This document shows positions 50,775 to 58,431 of a stretch of DNA of 64,000 bases, in pieces. The position numbers and the translations under genes were made by a program. The notes beneath the pieces were generated by a model that was not told the origin of the DNA, searched no databases, and saw only the letters and a list, made by a program, of their open reading frames with translations. Numbering within the stretch: position 1 is the stretch's first letter; each line of letters opens with the position of its first letter. The stretch is from CBDDIP01 sp965229005 (GTDB lineage Bacteria > Actinomycetota > Acidimicrobiia > Acidimicrobiales > Ilumatobacteraceae): positions 1,054,001 to 1,118,000 of the forward strand of contig CBDDIP010000002.1 of the NCBI GenBank assembly GCA_965229005.1, written 5' to 3'.

Positions 50775-52613
50775 GTGACCGCAGCCCAGGACGAGCAGGT
50801 TGCGTGGCAGGAGACGATCCGCGAGCAGGTCGATCGGCCGGAGCGCCTGGAGGCCGTTGCGGCCACCGGGTTGCTGGACACGGAGCTCGAGGTCGTCTTC
50901 GATCGCCTCACCGGACTGGCTGCCGCCGTGCTCGGCGCCCCGTGGGTCTTCGTCACGCTCGTCGACGAGCGTCGGTCGTTCTGGAAGAGCTGCTTCGGCG
51001 TCGACGCGACCGCAGCGTCGGATCGACAGAACACCGTCGGCGAGTCGTTCTGCCAGTACGTCGTTGCGACCGGCGACACGTTCCTCATCGACGACGCCCG
51101 CGAGGACGAGCGCACGAAGGACAACCCGTCGATCGCCTCGATGGGTGTCGTCGCGTGGGCAGGCTGCCCGTTGCGATCCACGAGCGGCGAGGTGCTCGGC
51201 ACGTTCTGCGCCGTCGACAACAAGGCTCGCAACTGGACGCCGGCTGACGCTGGTCTGCTCGAGACCCTCGCCGGGGCGGCGTCCAGCGAGATCCAGCTGC
51301 GCACCGCCCTGTTGGAAGCGCAGTCCACCACCGCGCAGCTGACGGCGCAGCTGCAGCAGCGCGAGGACATCGGTCGGCGAAGTCTGCTGCTGGCCAAGAT
51401 GGCCCAGGAGCTCAGCGCAGCGGAGTCCTCGTCGGAAGTGGCGACGCTCGTGTCGGAGCGGGGACGATCGCTCCTGTCCGCTCACTTCGTCAACGTCCAC
51501 ATCGCCGACCCGTCGGGCAGCCACCTGTCCGTCGTCCACTCCCGCAACCTCCCGCCGGAGATCGTCGAACGGTTCAAGCGCATCCCCATCGACGGCGCAT
51601 CGCCGGGCGCTTCGGCTGTGCTCGAGCGCCAGCCGGTGACGGTGTCGACGTTCGACGAGTACGCCGCCCGTTGGCCGTCCGTCGCAGACGCCGCCAAAGC
51701 CGCCGGTGTCGGCGCCGCGGCCGCGTGGCCGCTGCTGCGGTCGGACGGTTCGGTGCTCGGCGCGATGTCGATCGGCTGGGCCGACTCGGTCGAGTTCGGT
51801 CCGCTGATCCGCTCCGCGCTGTCCACCGTCGCGCAGATGACGGCGGGTGCGCTCGAGCGCGCCCAGGCGGGTGATGCGCGCAAAGGATTCGTCGTGGCGT
51901 TGCAACACGCGCTGCTCCCGAAGCTGCCGAGCCTGCGCGGGCTCGACGTGGCGGCGCGGTACCTACCGGCCAACAACGAGCTCGGCTTCGGCGGCGACTG
52001 GTACGACGTCGTCGCCATCTCGCCGACCCAGACCGCGGTGATCGTCGGTGACGTCTGTGGCCACGGGATCTCCGCAGCGGCCACCATGGCGCAGCTGCGC
52101 GGATCGATCAACGCGCTGACGCGCCAATCCGTCGACGAGCTCGACGGCTTGTTCGAGAGTGCCGAGCAGTGGATGGTCGGCCCGCCCGACTTCGTGGCCA
52201 CTGTGGCCGTCCACCTCATCGACGAGGCGGCGGGAACCGTTCGCTACGTGTCCGCCGGTCATCCGCCGAGCATCCTCGTGCGCCCCGACGGATCGACGCT
52301 CCTCCTCGACGCGGGCCGTCGTCCCGTGCTCGGCATGGGCGGGCGCCCGGTGTCCGTCGGCGAGGCGCCGTTCGAGCCGGGTTCGCTGCTCGTCGCGTAC
52401 ACCGACGGCCTGGTCGAGCGTCGCAATCGATCGTTCGACGACGGTGTGGCCGGTGTGGCGTCGATCGTCTCCGCGACGAGGACGTCCCCCGTCGAGGAGA
52501 TCGCCGGCACCATCGAGCGTCTCGTCACGTGGTCCGCCACCGACGACGTCGCCATCATCGTCGTCCACCGCCGCGACGAGACGCCTGACAACTCCTCTCG
52601 GGAAGCCCGCTGA
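50775..52613 (+). CDS. GAF-GAF-PP2C (SpoIIE/RsbU-like) phosphatase
   Basis: The protein has 612 residues. The first GAF domain (~30-175) follows PERLEAVAATGLLDTELEVVFD, and the second (~215-360) includes a segment SGSHLSVVHSR-like PSGSHLSVVHSRNLP. A SpoIIE-type PP2C phosphatase domain (~375-600) has YLPANNELGFGGDWYDVVAI, IVGDVCGHGISAAATMA and VSAGHPPSILV with its metal-binding Asp residues (GGDWYD, GDVCGHG). Such proteins dephosphorylate anti-sigma-factor antagonists in stress signalling, with the GAF domains sensing a ligand or redox state. No partner anti-sigma gene is next to it. TAGCAT stands 6 nt before the GTG start. Confidence 0.92.
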   Translation: MTAAQDEQVAWQETIREQVDRPERLEAVAATGLLDTELEVVFDRLTGLAAAVLGAPWVFVTLVDERRSFWKSCFGVDATAASDRQNTVGESFCQYVVATGDTFLIDDAREDERTKDNPSIASMGVVAWAGCPLRSTSGEVLGTFCAVDNKARNWTPADAGLLETLAGAASSEIQLRTALLEAQSTTAQLTAQLQQREDIGRRSLLLAKMAQELSAAESSSEVATLVSERGRSLLSAHFVNVHIADPSGSHLSVVHSRNLPPEIVERFKRIPIDGASPGASAVLERQPVTVSTFDEYAARWPSVADAAKAAGVGAAAAWPLLRSDGSVLGAMSIGWADSVEFGPLIRSALSTVAQMTAGALERAQAGDARKGFVVALQHALLPKLPSLRGLDVAARYLPANNELGFGGDWYDVVAISPTQTAVIVGDVCGHGISAAATMAQLRGSINALTRQSVDELDGLFESAEQWMVGPPDFVATVAVHLIDEAAGTVRYVSAGHPPSILVRPDGSTLLLDAGRRPVLGMGGRPVSVGEAPFEPGSLLVAYTDGLVERRNRSFDDGVAGVASIVSATRTSPVEEIAGTIERLVTWSATDDVAIIVVHRRDETPDNSSREAR

Positions 52614-52640
52614 CGCGTTCCGTCAGCCGAGCGCCCGAGA
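52596..52640. repeat. Copy A of a 45-bp palindromic repeat (REP-like)
   Basis: TCTCGGG, 4 nt, CCGCTGACG, loop CGTTC, CGTCAGC(C)G, 4 nt, CCCGAGA: a two-step hairpin. It overlaps the last codons and stop of the phosphatase gene. Copy B at 53934-53978 has the same arms, loop and spacing. Confidence 0.8.
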
Positions 52641-52657
52641 CGTGCGACGATCGCGCG

Positions 52658-53161
52658 ATGGGCATTGATCAGGTCCCGGTGATCGAGACCGAGCGACTCG
52701 TGCTGACGCCGTTGACGGTCGAGGACGCGGACGGGATGGTCGCCGTCTACGCCGATCCACGGATGTTCGAGTTCACCGGTGGCGAGCCGCCCACGCCGGA
52801 CGGCTTGCGCGTTCGATACGAACGACTCGCCGTCGGGTGGAACCACGACCGGACGCAGCAGTGGTGCAACTGGATCGTCCGGGTGCGCGGCGAGCGCGAC
52901 CCGATCGGGGCGATGCAGGCAACGGTCGACATCGACCTGGCGTGGGCGGAGGTGGCGTGGGAGGTCGGCGTCGCGCACCAGGGTCACGGCTACGCGGTCG
53001 AAGCGGCGAACGCGATGGTCGATGCGCTCGTCGATGCCGGCGTCGGAACGATCCGGGCGTGCATCCACCCGACGCACGGCGCGTCGGCCGGCGTGGCGGC
53101 GCGCCTCGGGCTCGTGCCCACCGACGAGGTGGACGACGGCGAGATCGTCTGGGCGCGATGA
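52658..53161 (+). CDS. GNAT-family N-acetyltransferase (RimJ/RimL-like)
   Basis: The protein has 167 residues: VIETERLVLTPLTVEDADGM at the start, DIDLAWAEVAWEVGVAHQGHGYAVEA with the acetyl-CoA-binding HQGHGYA loop, and IHPTHGASAGVAARLGLVP near the end. It is the acetyltransferase_3 type that acetylates ribosomal proteins or small molecules; the acceptor is unknown. GACGAT stands 6 nt before the ATG at 52658. It follows repeat copy A directly. Confidence 0.9.
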   Translation: MGIDQVPVIETERLVLTPLTVEDADGMVAVYADPRMFEFTGGEPPTPDGLRVRYERLAVGWNHDRTQQWCNWIVRVRGERDPIGAMQATVDIDLAWAEVAWEVGVAHQGHGYAVEAANAMVDALVDAGVGTIRACIHPTHGASAGVAARLGLVPTDEVDDGEIVWAR

Positions 53162-53223
53162 GAAACCGGGCGTCACGTCGTCTGTGACGGGGTACCGAAC
53201 GACACGCACAGGAGGACATCGAC

Positions 53224-53703
53224 ATGCCCAAGCTCATCCCCAACCTCTGGTTCGACGACAACGCCATGGAGGCCACCGAGTTCTACGTGTCCATCTTCCC
53301 GAACTCGAAGATCACCAACGTCATGCACTACACCGACGCCGGTCCGGGTGTGCCCGGGACTGTGATGGCGGTGGACTTCGAGCTCGACGGGCAGCCGCAC
53401 ACCGGCATCAACGGTGGCCCGATGTTCACGTTCAGCGAGGCCGTGTCCCTGCTGGTCGATTGCCACGGGCAGGACGAGATCGACCGCTACTGGGACGCGC
53501 TGTTGGCCGGCGGCGGCGAGCCGTCGCAGTGTGGCTGGCTCAAGGACAGGTTCGGCTTCTCGTGGCAGGTGGCCGACAACGAAGCGATGCTCGAGTGCAT
53601 CAACGATCCCGACCAGTCGCGCGTCCAGCGCGCGATGCAGGCGATGTTCTCCATGCAGAAGCTCGACCTCGCCGCGCTGCGCGCCGCCGCGGACGCCGGG
53701 TGA
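53224..53703 (+). CDS. VOC-superfamily protein (PhnB/3-demethylubiquinone-methyltransferase-like)
   Basis: The protein has 159 residues beginning KLIPNLWFDDNAMEATEFYVSIFP, the mark of this VOC subgroup, with NGGPMFTFSEAVSLLVDCHGQ, EIDRYWDALLAGG and CGWLKDRFGFSWQV. Despite the usual label, such proteins are dimeric VOC folds without a SAM site. Unlike its neighbours it has a strong AGGAGG ribosome-binding site 8 nt before the ATG. It overlaps the DUF4287 gene by 4 nt. Confidence 0.88.
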   Translation: MPKLIPNLWFDDNAMEATEFYVSIFPNSKITNVMHYTDAGPGVPGTVMAVDFELDGQPHTGINGGPMFTFSEAVSLLVDCHGQDEIDRYWDALLAGGGEPSQCGWLKDRFGFSWQVADNEAMLECINDPDQSRVQRAMQAMFSMQKLDLAALRAAADAG

Positions 53704-53915
53704 TCACCGTGGCCGAGCCGGTTCGCGGTCCTGCGTCCTACTTCCCGTCGATCGAGAAGACCTACGGCAAGCCGATCGCCGAGTGGCAGGCGATCGTCCG
53801 CGCCCACCTCGGCTTGAAGCACATGGAGCTCGTCAAAATCCTCAAGGACGAGCACGGCATGGGCCACGGCCACGCCAACGCCGTCGTCGCCCACACCCTC
53901 GCCGAACACGCCTGA
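53700..53915 (+). CDS. DUF4287 small protein
   Basis: The 71-residue protein has YFPSIEKTYGKPIAEWQAIV and HMELVKILKDEHGMGHGHANAV, the full DUF4287 signature. Its GTG overlaps the VOC stop codon (GTGA), so both are co-translated. Members of this family often lie beside VOC, SRPBCC or DUF5655 genes; the function is unknown. Confidence 0.85.
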   Translation: MITVAEPVRGPASYFPSIEKTYGKPIAEWQAIVRAHLGLKHMELVKILKDEHGMGHGHANAVVAHTLAEHA

Positions 53916-53933
53916 CGCCGTCGACGAGCCGCC

Positions 53934-53978
53934 TCTCGGGATGGCCGCTGACGCGTTCCGTCAGCGGATGGCCCGAGA
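53934..53978. repeat. Copy B of the 45-bp palindromic repeat (REP-like)
   Basis: TCTCGGG, ATGG, CCGCTGACG, loop CGTTC, CGTCAGCGG, ATGG, CCCGAGA: arms pair perfectly and the 4-nt internal bulges are both ATGG. It lies in the 109-bp gap between DUF4287 and the convergent alpha/alpha-barrel gene and could also serve as a terminator there. Confidence 0.8.
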
Positions 53979-54024
53979 CCGCGTCCGGCGCGCCGCCGGG
54001 GCGCGAGTCGGTGCGCGGGCTGCG

Positions 54025-55047
54025 TCAGCCGGGGCGGGGGACGAAGATGCCGCTGGCGGCGCTCGCACCGGCGATGGCGTCGGCGGCCAGCACGACCGCG
54101 GCACCCGTGTACGCCGAGGTCTCGCCGGCGGGGAAGCGAACCTCGGTGGGGTAGACGATCCCGGTCCAGTAGGCGCCGTCGTCGGTGCGGTGCGGACGCG
54201 TCCAGCGCAGCAGGTCGGTGGCGGTGGCCATGTCGCCGATTGCCGCGTGGGCGATGGACGCCTCGGCGGTCTCGGAGGCGGTGATCCACGGCTCGTCGCT
54301 GACGCAGCGGATGCCCATGCCCTCCATGGCGAACACCGGCCAGCCTTCAGCCAGGCGCACCTTGGCGTCCTCGCCGGTGAGGCAGCCGGTCAGCACCGGG
54401 TAGTACCAGTCCATCGCCCAACGGTCCTTGGGCTCGAAGGCGTGCGGACGGTTGGCCACGCGCGATGACAACAGGTCGGCAGCAGCTCGCCAGTCCGGGC
54501 GCGGCTCGTTGATCAGCTCGGCGAGCGCGACACCGCAGTGCAACGCGTGAGCGATCGATGCCGACCCGGTGAGCAGCGCGTAGTCCCACGGCGTGCCCTC
54601 TGCGGTGCGGGCCCACAGCACGGTGCCGTCGGGGCGGCGCATCGACAGCACCCAGTCCAGCGCGCGACGCACCGTCGGCCACAGGTGATCGACGAACGCG
54701 CGATCCCACGTGCACAGCCAGTGGTGCCACACGCCGGTCGCGACGTAGGCGCACACGTTCGTGTCGAGCTTGGCTTCCTCGACCGTGCCGTCGGGCAGGT
54801 AGTAATTCCACCAGCTGCCGTCCTCGAGCTGGATGTCGACCAACCACTCGTAGGCGCGCTCGGCCTCGGCATGCAACCCGCCGACGTCGAGGGCCATCGC
54901 CGTCTCGACGTGGTTCCACGGATCGCAGTGACCGCCGACGAACCACGGGATCATCCCGGTCGGCAGCTGCAGGGAGGCGATGTGCTCGGCCGTCTGCACG
55001 ACCTCTTCGGCGCTGAGCACGCCCGGCAGGTCAGGCAACCGAGACAC
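54025..55047 (-). CDS. Alpha/alpha-barrel (prenyltransferase/glycosidase-like) protein
   Basis: The protein has 340 residues. Repeated helical units with IPWFVGGHCDPWNHVETAMAL, WLVDIQLEDGSWWNYYLPDG, LDWVLSMRRPDGTVLWART and WDYALLTGSASI fit the six-hairpin terpenoid-cyclase/glycoside-hydrolase fold. It lacks the DxDD motif of squalene cyclases, so a glycan-binding or hydrolase role is more likely. The GTG at 55047 overlaps the methyltransferase by 17 nt, and the glycosyltransferase gene precedes that. This trio is, as I recall, conserved in actinobacteria, but its product is not established. Confidence 0.75.
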   Translation of the reverse strand: MSRLPDLPGVLSAEEVVQTAEHIASLQLPTGMIPWFVGGHCDPWNHVETAMALDVGGLHAEAERAYEWLVDIQLEDGSWWNYYLPDGTVEEAKLDTNVCAYVATGVWHHWLCTWDRAFVDHLWPTVRRALDWVLSMRRPDGTVLWARTAEGTPWDYALLTGSASIAHALHCGVALAELINEPRPDWRAAADLLSSRVANRPHAFEPKDRWAMDWYYPVLTGCLTGEDAKVRLAEGWPVFAMEGMGIRCVSDEPWITASETAEASIAHAAIGDMATATDLLRWTRPHRTDDGAYWTGIVYPTEVRFPAGETSAYTGAAVVLAADAIAGASAASGIFVPRPG

Positions 55048-55804
55048 GTGAACGCTCCGAGAGGGCGACCGACGGGACCGATGCGTCCAGCGGCTTGCGG
55101 GCGTAGACGATGAAGCTCTTGCCGAGCACCGGCGACAGCACGCGCTCGACGACCTTCAGTGAGCGTGGCTGCTCCACGATCTCCCACTCGAGCAGCTTGC
55201 GGTAGCGGTTGACCAACGCGTGGTCCTCGCGGCGCGGACCGACCGCGCACTTGAGCCACCAGTACGGCGAGTGCAGCGCGTGCGCGTGGTGGCTGCCCTC
55301 GACCACGAGACCGGCCGTGCGCAGCTTGGCCTTCAGCTCGGTGGCGCTGTAGATGCGCACGTGCCCGCCGACGCTCTTCGGCGCGTGGTACTCGTCGCTG
55401 AGCATCCAGTTGATCTTCTCCGGGAACCACGTCGGCACCGTGGCGGCGAACGTGCCGCCCGGCTTCAGCACGCGGGCCAGTTCGGCGATCGCGTCCGTGT
55501 CGGACTGGATGTGCTCCAGCACCTCACTGGTGATGACGCGGTCGAAGACGCCGTCGGCGAACGGCAGACGCGTCGCATCGCCGCGCAGCACGCCGACGTA
55601 TCGCGCCTCCGGGATCTCGCCGGCCTCGACCATCGCCCCGAACACGCCGCGCGTGCCGACCACCTCGTCGGCCGAGTAGTCGAGCGCGACGACGTTGGCA
55701 CCCTGGCGGGCGAGCTCGAACGCATGACGACCGAACCCAGCGCCTGCGTCGAGGACGAGGTCGCCCGGCTTCACGCCGAGCCGCGGGAACCGAATGGTGA
55801 GCAC
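55031..55804 (-). CDS. Class I SAM-dependent methyltransferase
   Basis: The protein has 257 residues: VLDAGAGFGRHAFELARQG is motif I, VVALDYSADEV motif II, and ITSEVLEHIQSD with LKPGGTFAATVPTWFPEK complete the fold. The start is a GTG at 55804, 3 nt after the GT4 stop. It most likely O-methylates the glycan or lipid made by the flanking glycosyltransferase. It is similar in type to the methyltransferases of mycobacterial methylglucose pathways, without proof of that substrate. Confidence 0.9.
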   Translation of the reverse strand: MLTIRFPRLGVKPGDLVLDAGAGFGRHAFELARQGANVVALDYSADEVVGTRGVFGAMVEAGEIPEARYVGVLRGDATRLPFADGVFDRVITSEVLEHIQSDTDAIAELARVLKPGGTFAATVPTWFPEKINWMLSDEYHAPKSVGGHVRIYSATELKAKLRTAGLVVEGSHHAHALHSPYWWLKCAVGPRREDHALVNRYRKLLEWEIVEQPRSLKVVERVLSPVLGKSFIVYARKPLDASVPSVALSERSRVSVA

Positions 55805-55807
55805 GAC

Positions 55808-57124
55808 CTAGATCCGGCCGTTCTTGCGCAGCTTCTGCACGTTCTGGGGCATGGCCAGCACTTCGCGGTACTGCTCCACGGTGAGCGCCGCACAATGACG
55901 CCAGCTCCACCGCGACACCACCCGCTCGCGACCGGCCAGCCCGACGCGCTCGCGCAGCGCCGGATCGTCGAGCCCGCGGCGCAGCGCTGCAGCGAGCGAC
56001 TCGACGTCACCGGCCTTGCAGCCGATCACCGTGTCGCCGTCCTTGCCGGTCACTTCGGGCAGCGCGCCACCATCCGTGGCGACGAGGCAGATCCCGGTGC
56101 TCATCGCCTCGATGGCCGGCAGGCTGAAGCCCTCGTACAGGCTGGGCACGACCGCCAGCTCGGCTTCGGCGTAGAGCTCGACGATGCGCTCGTCGGTGAC
56201 ACCGCTGACGAACTGGATGTGCGGGCGCAGACCGAGCTTGTCGATCAGGTCGTTGCTTGCGCCGGCGCGCGGCTTGCCGATGATCGTCAGCGTGACGTCG
56301 CGTTCGGTGCGCAGCTTGGCCATCGCCTCGAGCAGGTAGCTCAAGCCCTTCAACGCAACATCGGCGGACGCGGTGGTGATCAACCGACCCGGCTGGCGGG
56401 CGACTTCCGGCTTCGGCTGGAACAGCTCCGGATCGACGCCGACCGGCACGAGGCGCATGCGATCCAGGGACACGCCCATGTCGCTGTGGATGTCGGCGAT
56501 GCTGTTCTCGCTGACGACGACGATGCGCGGCATGCGACTGGCAACGCGGCCCTGCATCTTGACGAAGTTGTACCAACGGCCGATGCCGTAGCGCTTGCGC
56601 CAGTTCTTCTGGTGAGCCATCTCCAGCGCGCGGTCGCGCGTGATCGGGTGGTGCAGCGTGACGATCGTCGGGATGCGCTTCTCGACGGCAAGGATGCCGT
56701 AGCCGAGGCACTGGTTGTCGTGGACGAGATCGAAGTCGCGTGCCCGCGGCTTGAGCGCTTCGTTGACGCGCACGCTGAACCCCAACGGCTCGCCGAACGT
56801 GCCCTTCAGGTGGCTCAGCGCCTCGGCCAGATCGCCCTTGCTCTTGATCTCCCAGTAGCCAGGCATCCGCCCCGGGTAGTAGTCGTTCCACAGGTCGAGG
56901 CTCGGCAGCTGGTGCAGCTCGATGCGATCGTCGAGCACCGGGTACGGCTGGCCACCGAAGACTTCGACGTGGTGGCCGAGATCGACCAGCGCCTTCGTCA
57001 GGTGGCGGGTGTACACGCCCTGCCCGCCGACGTGCGGCTTGCCCCGGTAGGTGAGGTAGGCGATGGACAGCGGACCGTCGCCGGCGAGAGCGGCGGCACG
57101 AGGGCCGGAAGCCGTGGGAGACAT
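55808..57124 (-). CDS. Family 4 glycosyltransferase
   Basis: The protein has 438 residues with a GT-B fold. The N-terminal half begins LSIAYLTYRGKPHVGGQGVY, and TLHHPITRDRALEM, VVVSENSIADIH and VPVGVDPELFQP lie in the middle. The C-terminal donor-binding site EGFSLPAIEAMSTG holds the EX7E glutamates. It transfers a sugar from an NDP-sugar, probably to a cytoplasmic lipid or oligosaccharide. First gene of the three-gene operon; TAGGCT stands 8 nt before the ATG. Confidence 0.92.
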   Translation of the reverse strand: MSPTASGPRAAALAGDGPLSIAYLTYRGKPHVGGQGVYTRHLTKALVDLGHHVEVFGGQPYPVLDDRIELHQLPSLDLWNDYYPGRMPGYWEIKSKGDLAEALSHLKGTFGEPLGFSVRVNEALKPRARDFDLVHDNQCLGYGILAVEKRIPTIVTLHHPITRDRALEMAHQKNWRKRYGIGRWYNFVKMQGRVASRMPRIVVVSENSIADIHSDMGVSLDRMRLVPVGVDPELFQPKPEVARQPGRLITTASADVALKGLSYLLEAMAKLRTERDVTLTIIGKPRAGASNDLIDKLGLRPHIQFVSGVTDERIVELYAEAELAVVPSLYEGFSLPAIEAMSTGICLVATDGGALPEVTGKDGDTVIGCKAGDVESLAAALRRGLDDPALRERVGLAGRERVVSRWSWRHCAALTVEQYREVLAMPQNVQKLRKNGRI

Positions 57125-57134
57125 GGGTTCCGAG

Positions 57135-57164
57135 CCTACCGGCGCCTTATTACCCGCCAGTAGG
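57135..57164. terminator. Small hairpin between aldose epimerase and GT4 genes
   Basis: CCTAC-c-GGC at 57135-57143 pairs with GCC-a-GTAGG at 57156-57164, with a 12-nt loop. It lies in the 49-bp gap after the epimerase stop on the minus strand and overlaps the likely -10 box of the GT4 gene, so it may be a weak terminator or only chance. Confidence 0.3.
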
Positions 57165-57173
57165 CGACAGTGG

Positions 57174-57941
57174 TCACCGGCGCGGTTGCCACCGAATCGT
57201 CATCTGCCGTTGGAGCATCTCCCCTGGTAGCAGCGTTGCGGCCTGCCCGGAGTTGAACGCGTTCGGCGGCCCGCTCTGCGGCTCGACGCACATCCCGCGC
57301 ACCTGCTCGTCGTAGACCTGCCAGTGGTCGCAGTCGCTGTCGATCGTGATCGTCAGGTGCGGGTGGTGCAGCCGTAGCGGCGCCTGCGGACCGGTGAAGC
57401 AGTCGTCCCAGGGGCCGGGCGGCTGGTCGACGATGGTGCCGTCCGGCAGCCCGTCTGGACCCCGTCGCAGCATGTGATCGAAGCGCAGGTCGATGTCCTG
57501 CGGCGGCACGAACCACGGGTGCCATCCGACGACGGCGGGCATCGCCTCGCCACCGGCGACCGCGGCGAGCAAGCACACCAGTCGGTCCTCGAAGAGCTGG
57601 ATGTGCTGGTGGCCGCGTCCGCCGAACGGCCAGCGAAGATCGGTCTCCAACTCGACGAAGTCGATGCCCTGATCGAGCACCTGCCACACCGATGTGTAGC
57701 CGGTCCCGTGGATGGCGTGGTCGCCGAGGTCGATCGGCATCTGCACCGCGCGGCCACCGAACTCGAACGCGCCGTGATCCACCCGTCCGGCCCACGGCAC
57801 CATCGGGTAGCTGCCCCAGCTGAGCGGCCCCTCGTCGTCGGTGACGAGCAGTGCGAACCGCCCGACCTCCAGGCTGGCCACACGTCCACCTTCGAGGGGC
57901 GACACGGTGGCGGTGGCGTCTCCGGCGCGCAGCTCGATCAC
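57174..57941 (-). CDS. Aldose 1-epimerase family protein
   Basis: The protein has 255 residues: SPLEGGRVASLEV at the start, YPMVPWAGRVDHGAFEF, then AIHGTGYTSVWQV (first catalytic His region), VGWHPWF (second His) and a final CVEPQSGPPNAFN carrying the catalytic Glu. This is the galactose-mutarotase fold. Starts are possible at GTG 57941, GTG 57950 and ATG 57962; I took 57941 since homology begins just after it. Its promoter overlaps that of dtd on the other strand. Confidence 0.85.
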   Translation of the reverse strand: MIELRAGDATATVSPLEGGRVASLEVGRFALLVTDDEGPLSWGSYPMVPWAGRVDHGAFEFGGRAVQMPIDLGDHAIHGTGYTSVWQVLDQGIDFVELETDLRWPFGGRGHQHIQLFEDRLVCLLAAVAGGEAMPAVVGWHPWFVPPQDIDLRFDHMLRRGPDGLPDGTIVDQPPGPWDDCFTGPQAPLRLHHPHLTITIDSDCDHWQVYDEQVRGMCVEPQSGPPNAFNSGQAATLLPGEMLQRQMTIRWQPRR

Positions 57942-57947
57942 GCGCGC

Positions 57948-57956
57948 CACAATGTC
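57948..57956. promoter_or_regulatory. Overlapping divergent -10 boxes (CACAAT / GACATT)
   Basis: CACAAT (57948-57953, plus) ends 7 nt before the dtd ATG. GACATT (57956-57951, minus) lies 9 nt before the epimerase GTG. They share three bases, and the palindrome CACGCATGCGTG follows. Only 19 bp separate the two start codons. Confidence 0.45.
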
Positions 57957-57960
57957 ACGC

Positions 57961-58431
57961 ATGCGTGCTCTCGTGCAGCGGGTTCGGTCGGCCAGTGTCG
58001 AAGTCAACGACTCCGGTCCCCTCGGCGGTGAGGTCGTTGGCGAGATCGGTGCCGGGCTGTGCGTGTTCGTCGGCATCACCCACACCGACACCAACGCCAC
58101 GGCGAAGAAGCTGGCCGCCAAGATCTGGAACCTGCGCGTGCTCGACGATGACAACGGATGGATGAACCACAGCCTCCACGATCGGGCGATGCTCGGGCAC
58201 GCCGGCTCGATCCTCGTCGTCAGCCAGTTCACCCTCTACGGCGACACGGAGAAAGGGCGCCGGCCGAGCTGGATCGCCGCGGCGAAGCCGGAGCTCGCCG
58301 AGCCCTTGATCGCTGAGGTGGTGACGCGCCTTCAGGCGCTCGGCGCAGTGGTCGCGACCGGCCGCTTCCGCACCGAGATGCGCGTCGCGCTCGTCAACGA
58401 GGGGCCGGTCACGGTGATGCTGGAAGTCTGA
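57961..58431 (+). CDS. dtd: D-aminoacyl-tRNA deacylase
   Basis: The protein has 156 residues and begins MRALVQRVRSASVEV, as Dtd proteins do. The catalytic-site motif SQFTLYGDTEKGRRPSW is near residue 80 and the C-terminal proofreading motif NEGPVTVMLE (normally NxGPVT) is intact. It removes D-amino acids from tRNA. The gene is monocistronic and its 3' end overlaps the convergent lnt gene by 23 bp. Confidence 0.95.
   Translation: MRALVQRVRSASVEVNDSGPLGGEVVGEIGAGLCVFVGITHTDTNATAKKLAAKIWNLRVLDDDNGWMNHSLHDRAMLGHAGSILVVSQFTLYGDTEKGRRPSWIAAAKPELAEPLIAEVVTRLQALGAVVATGRFRTEMRVALVNEGPVTVMLEV

Noticed and set aside
55220..57163. 647-aa plus-strand frame opposite GT4 and methyltransferase genes
   Set aside because: Spans two well-supported minus-strand genes and shows only Arg/Asp/Ala-rich shadow composition.
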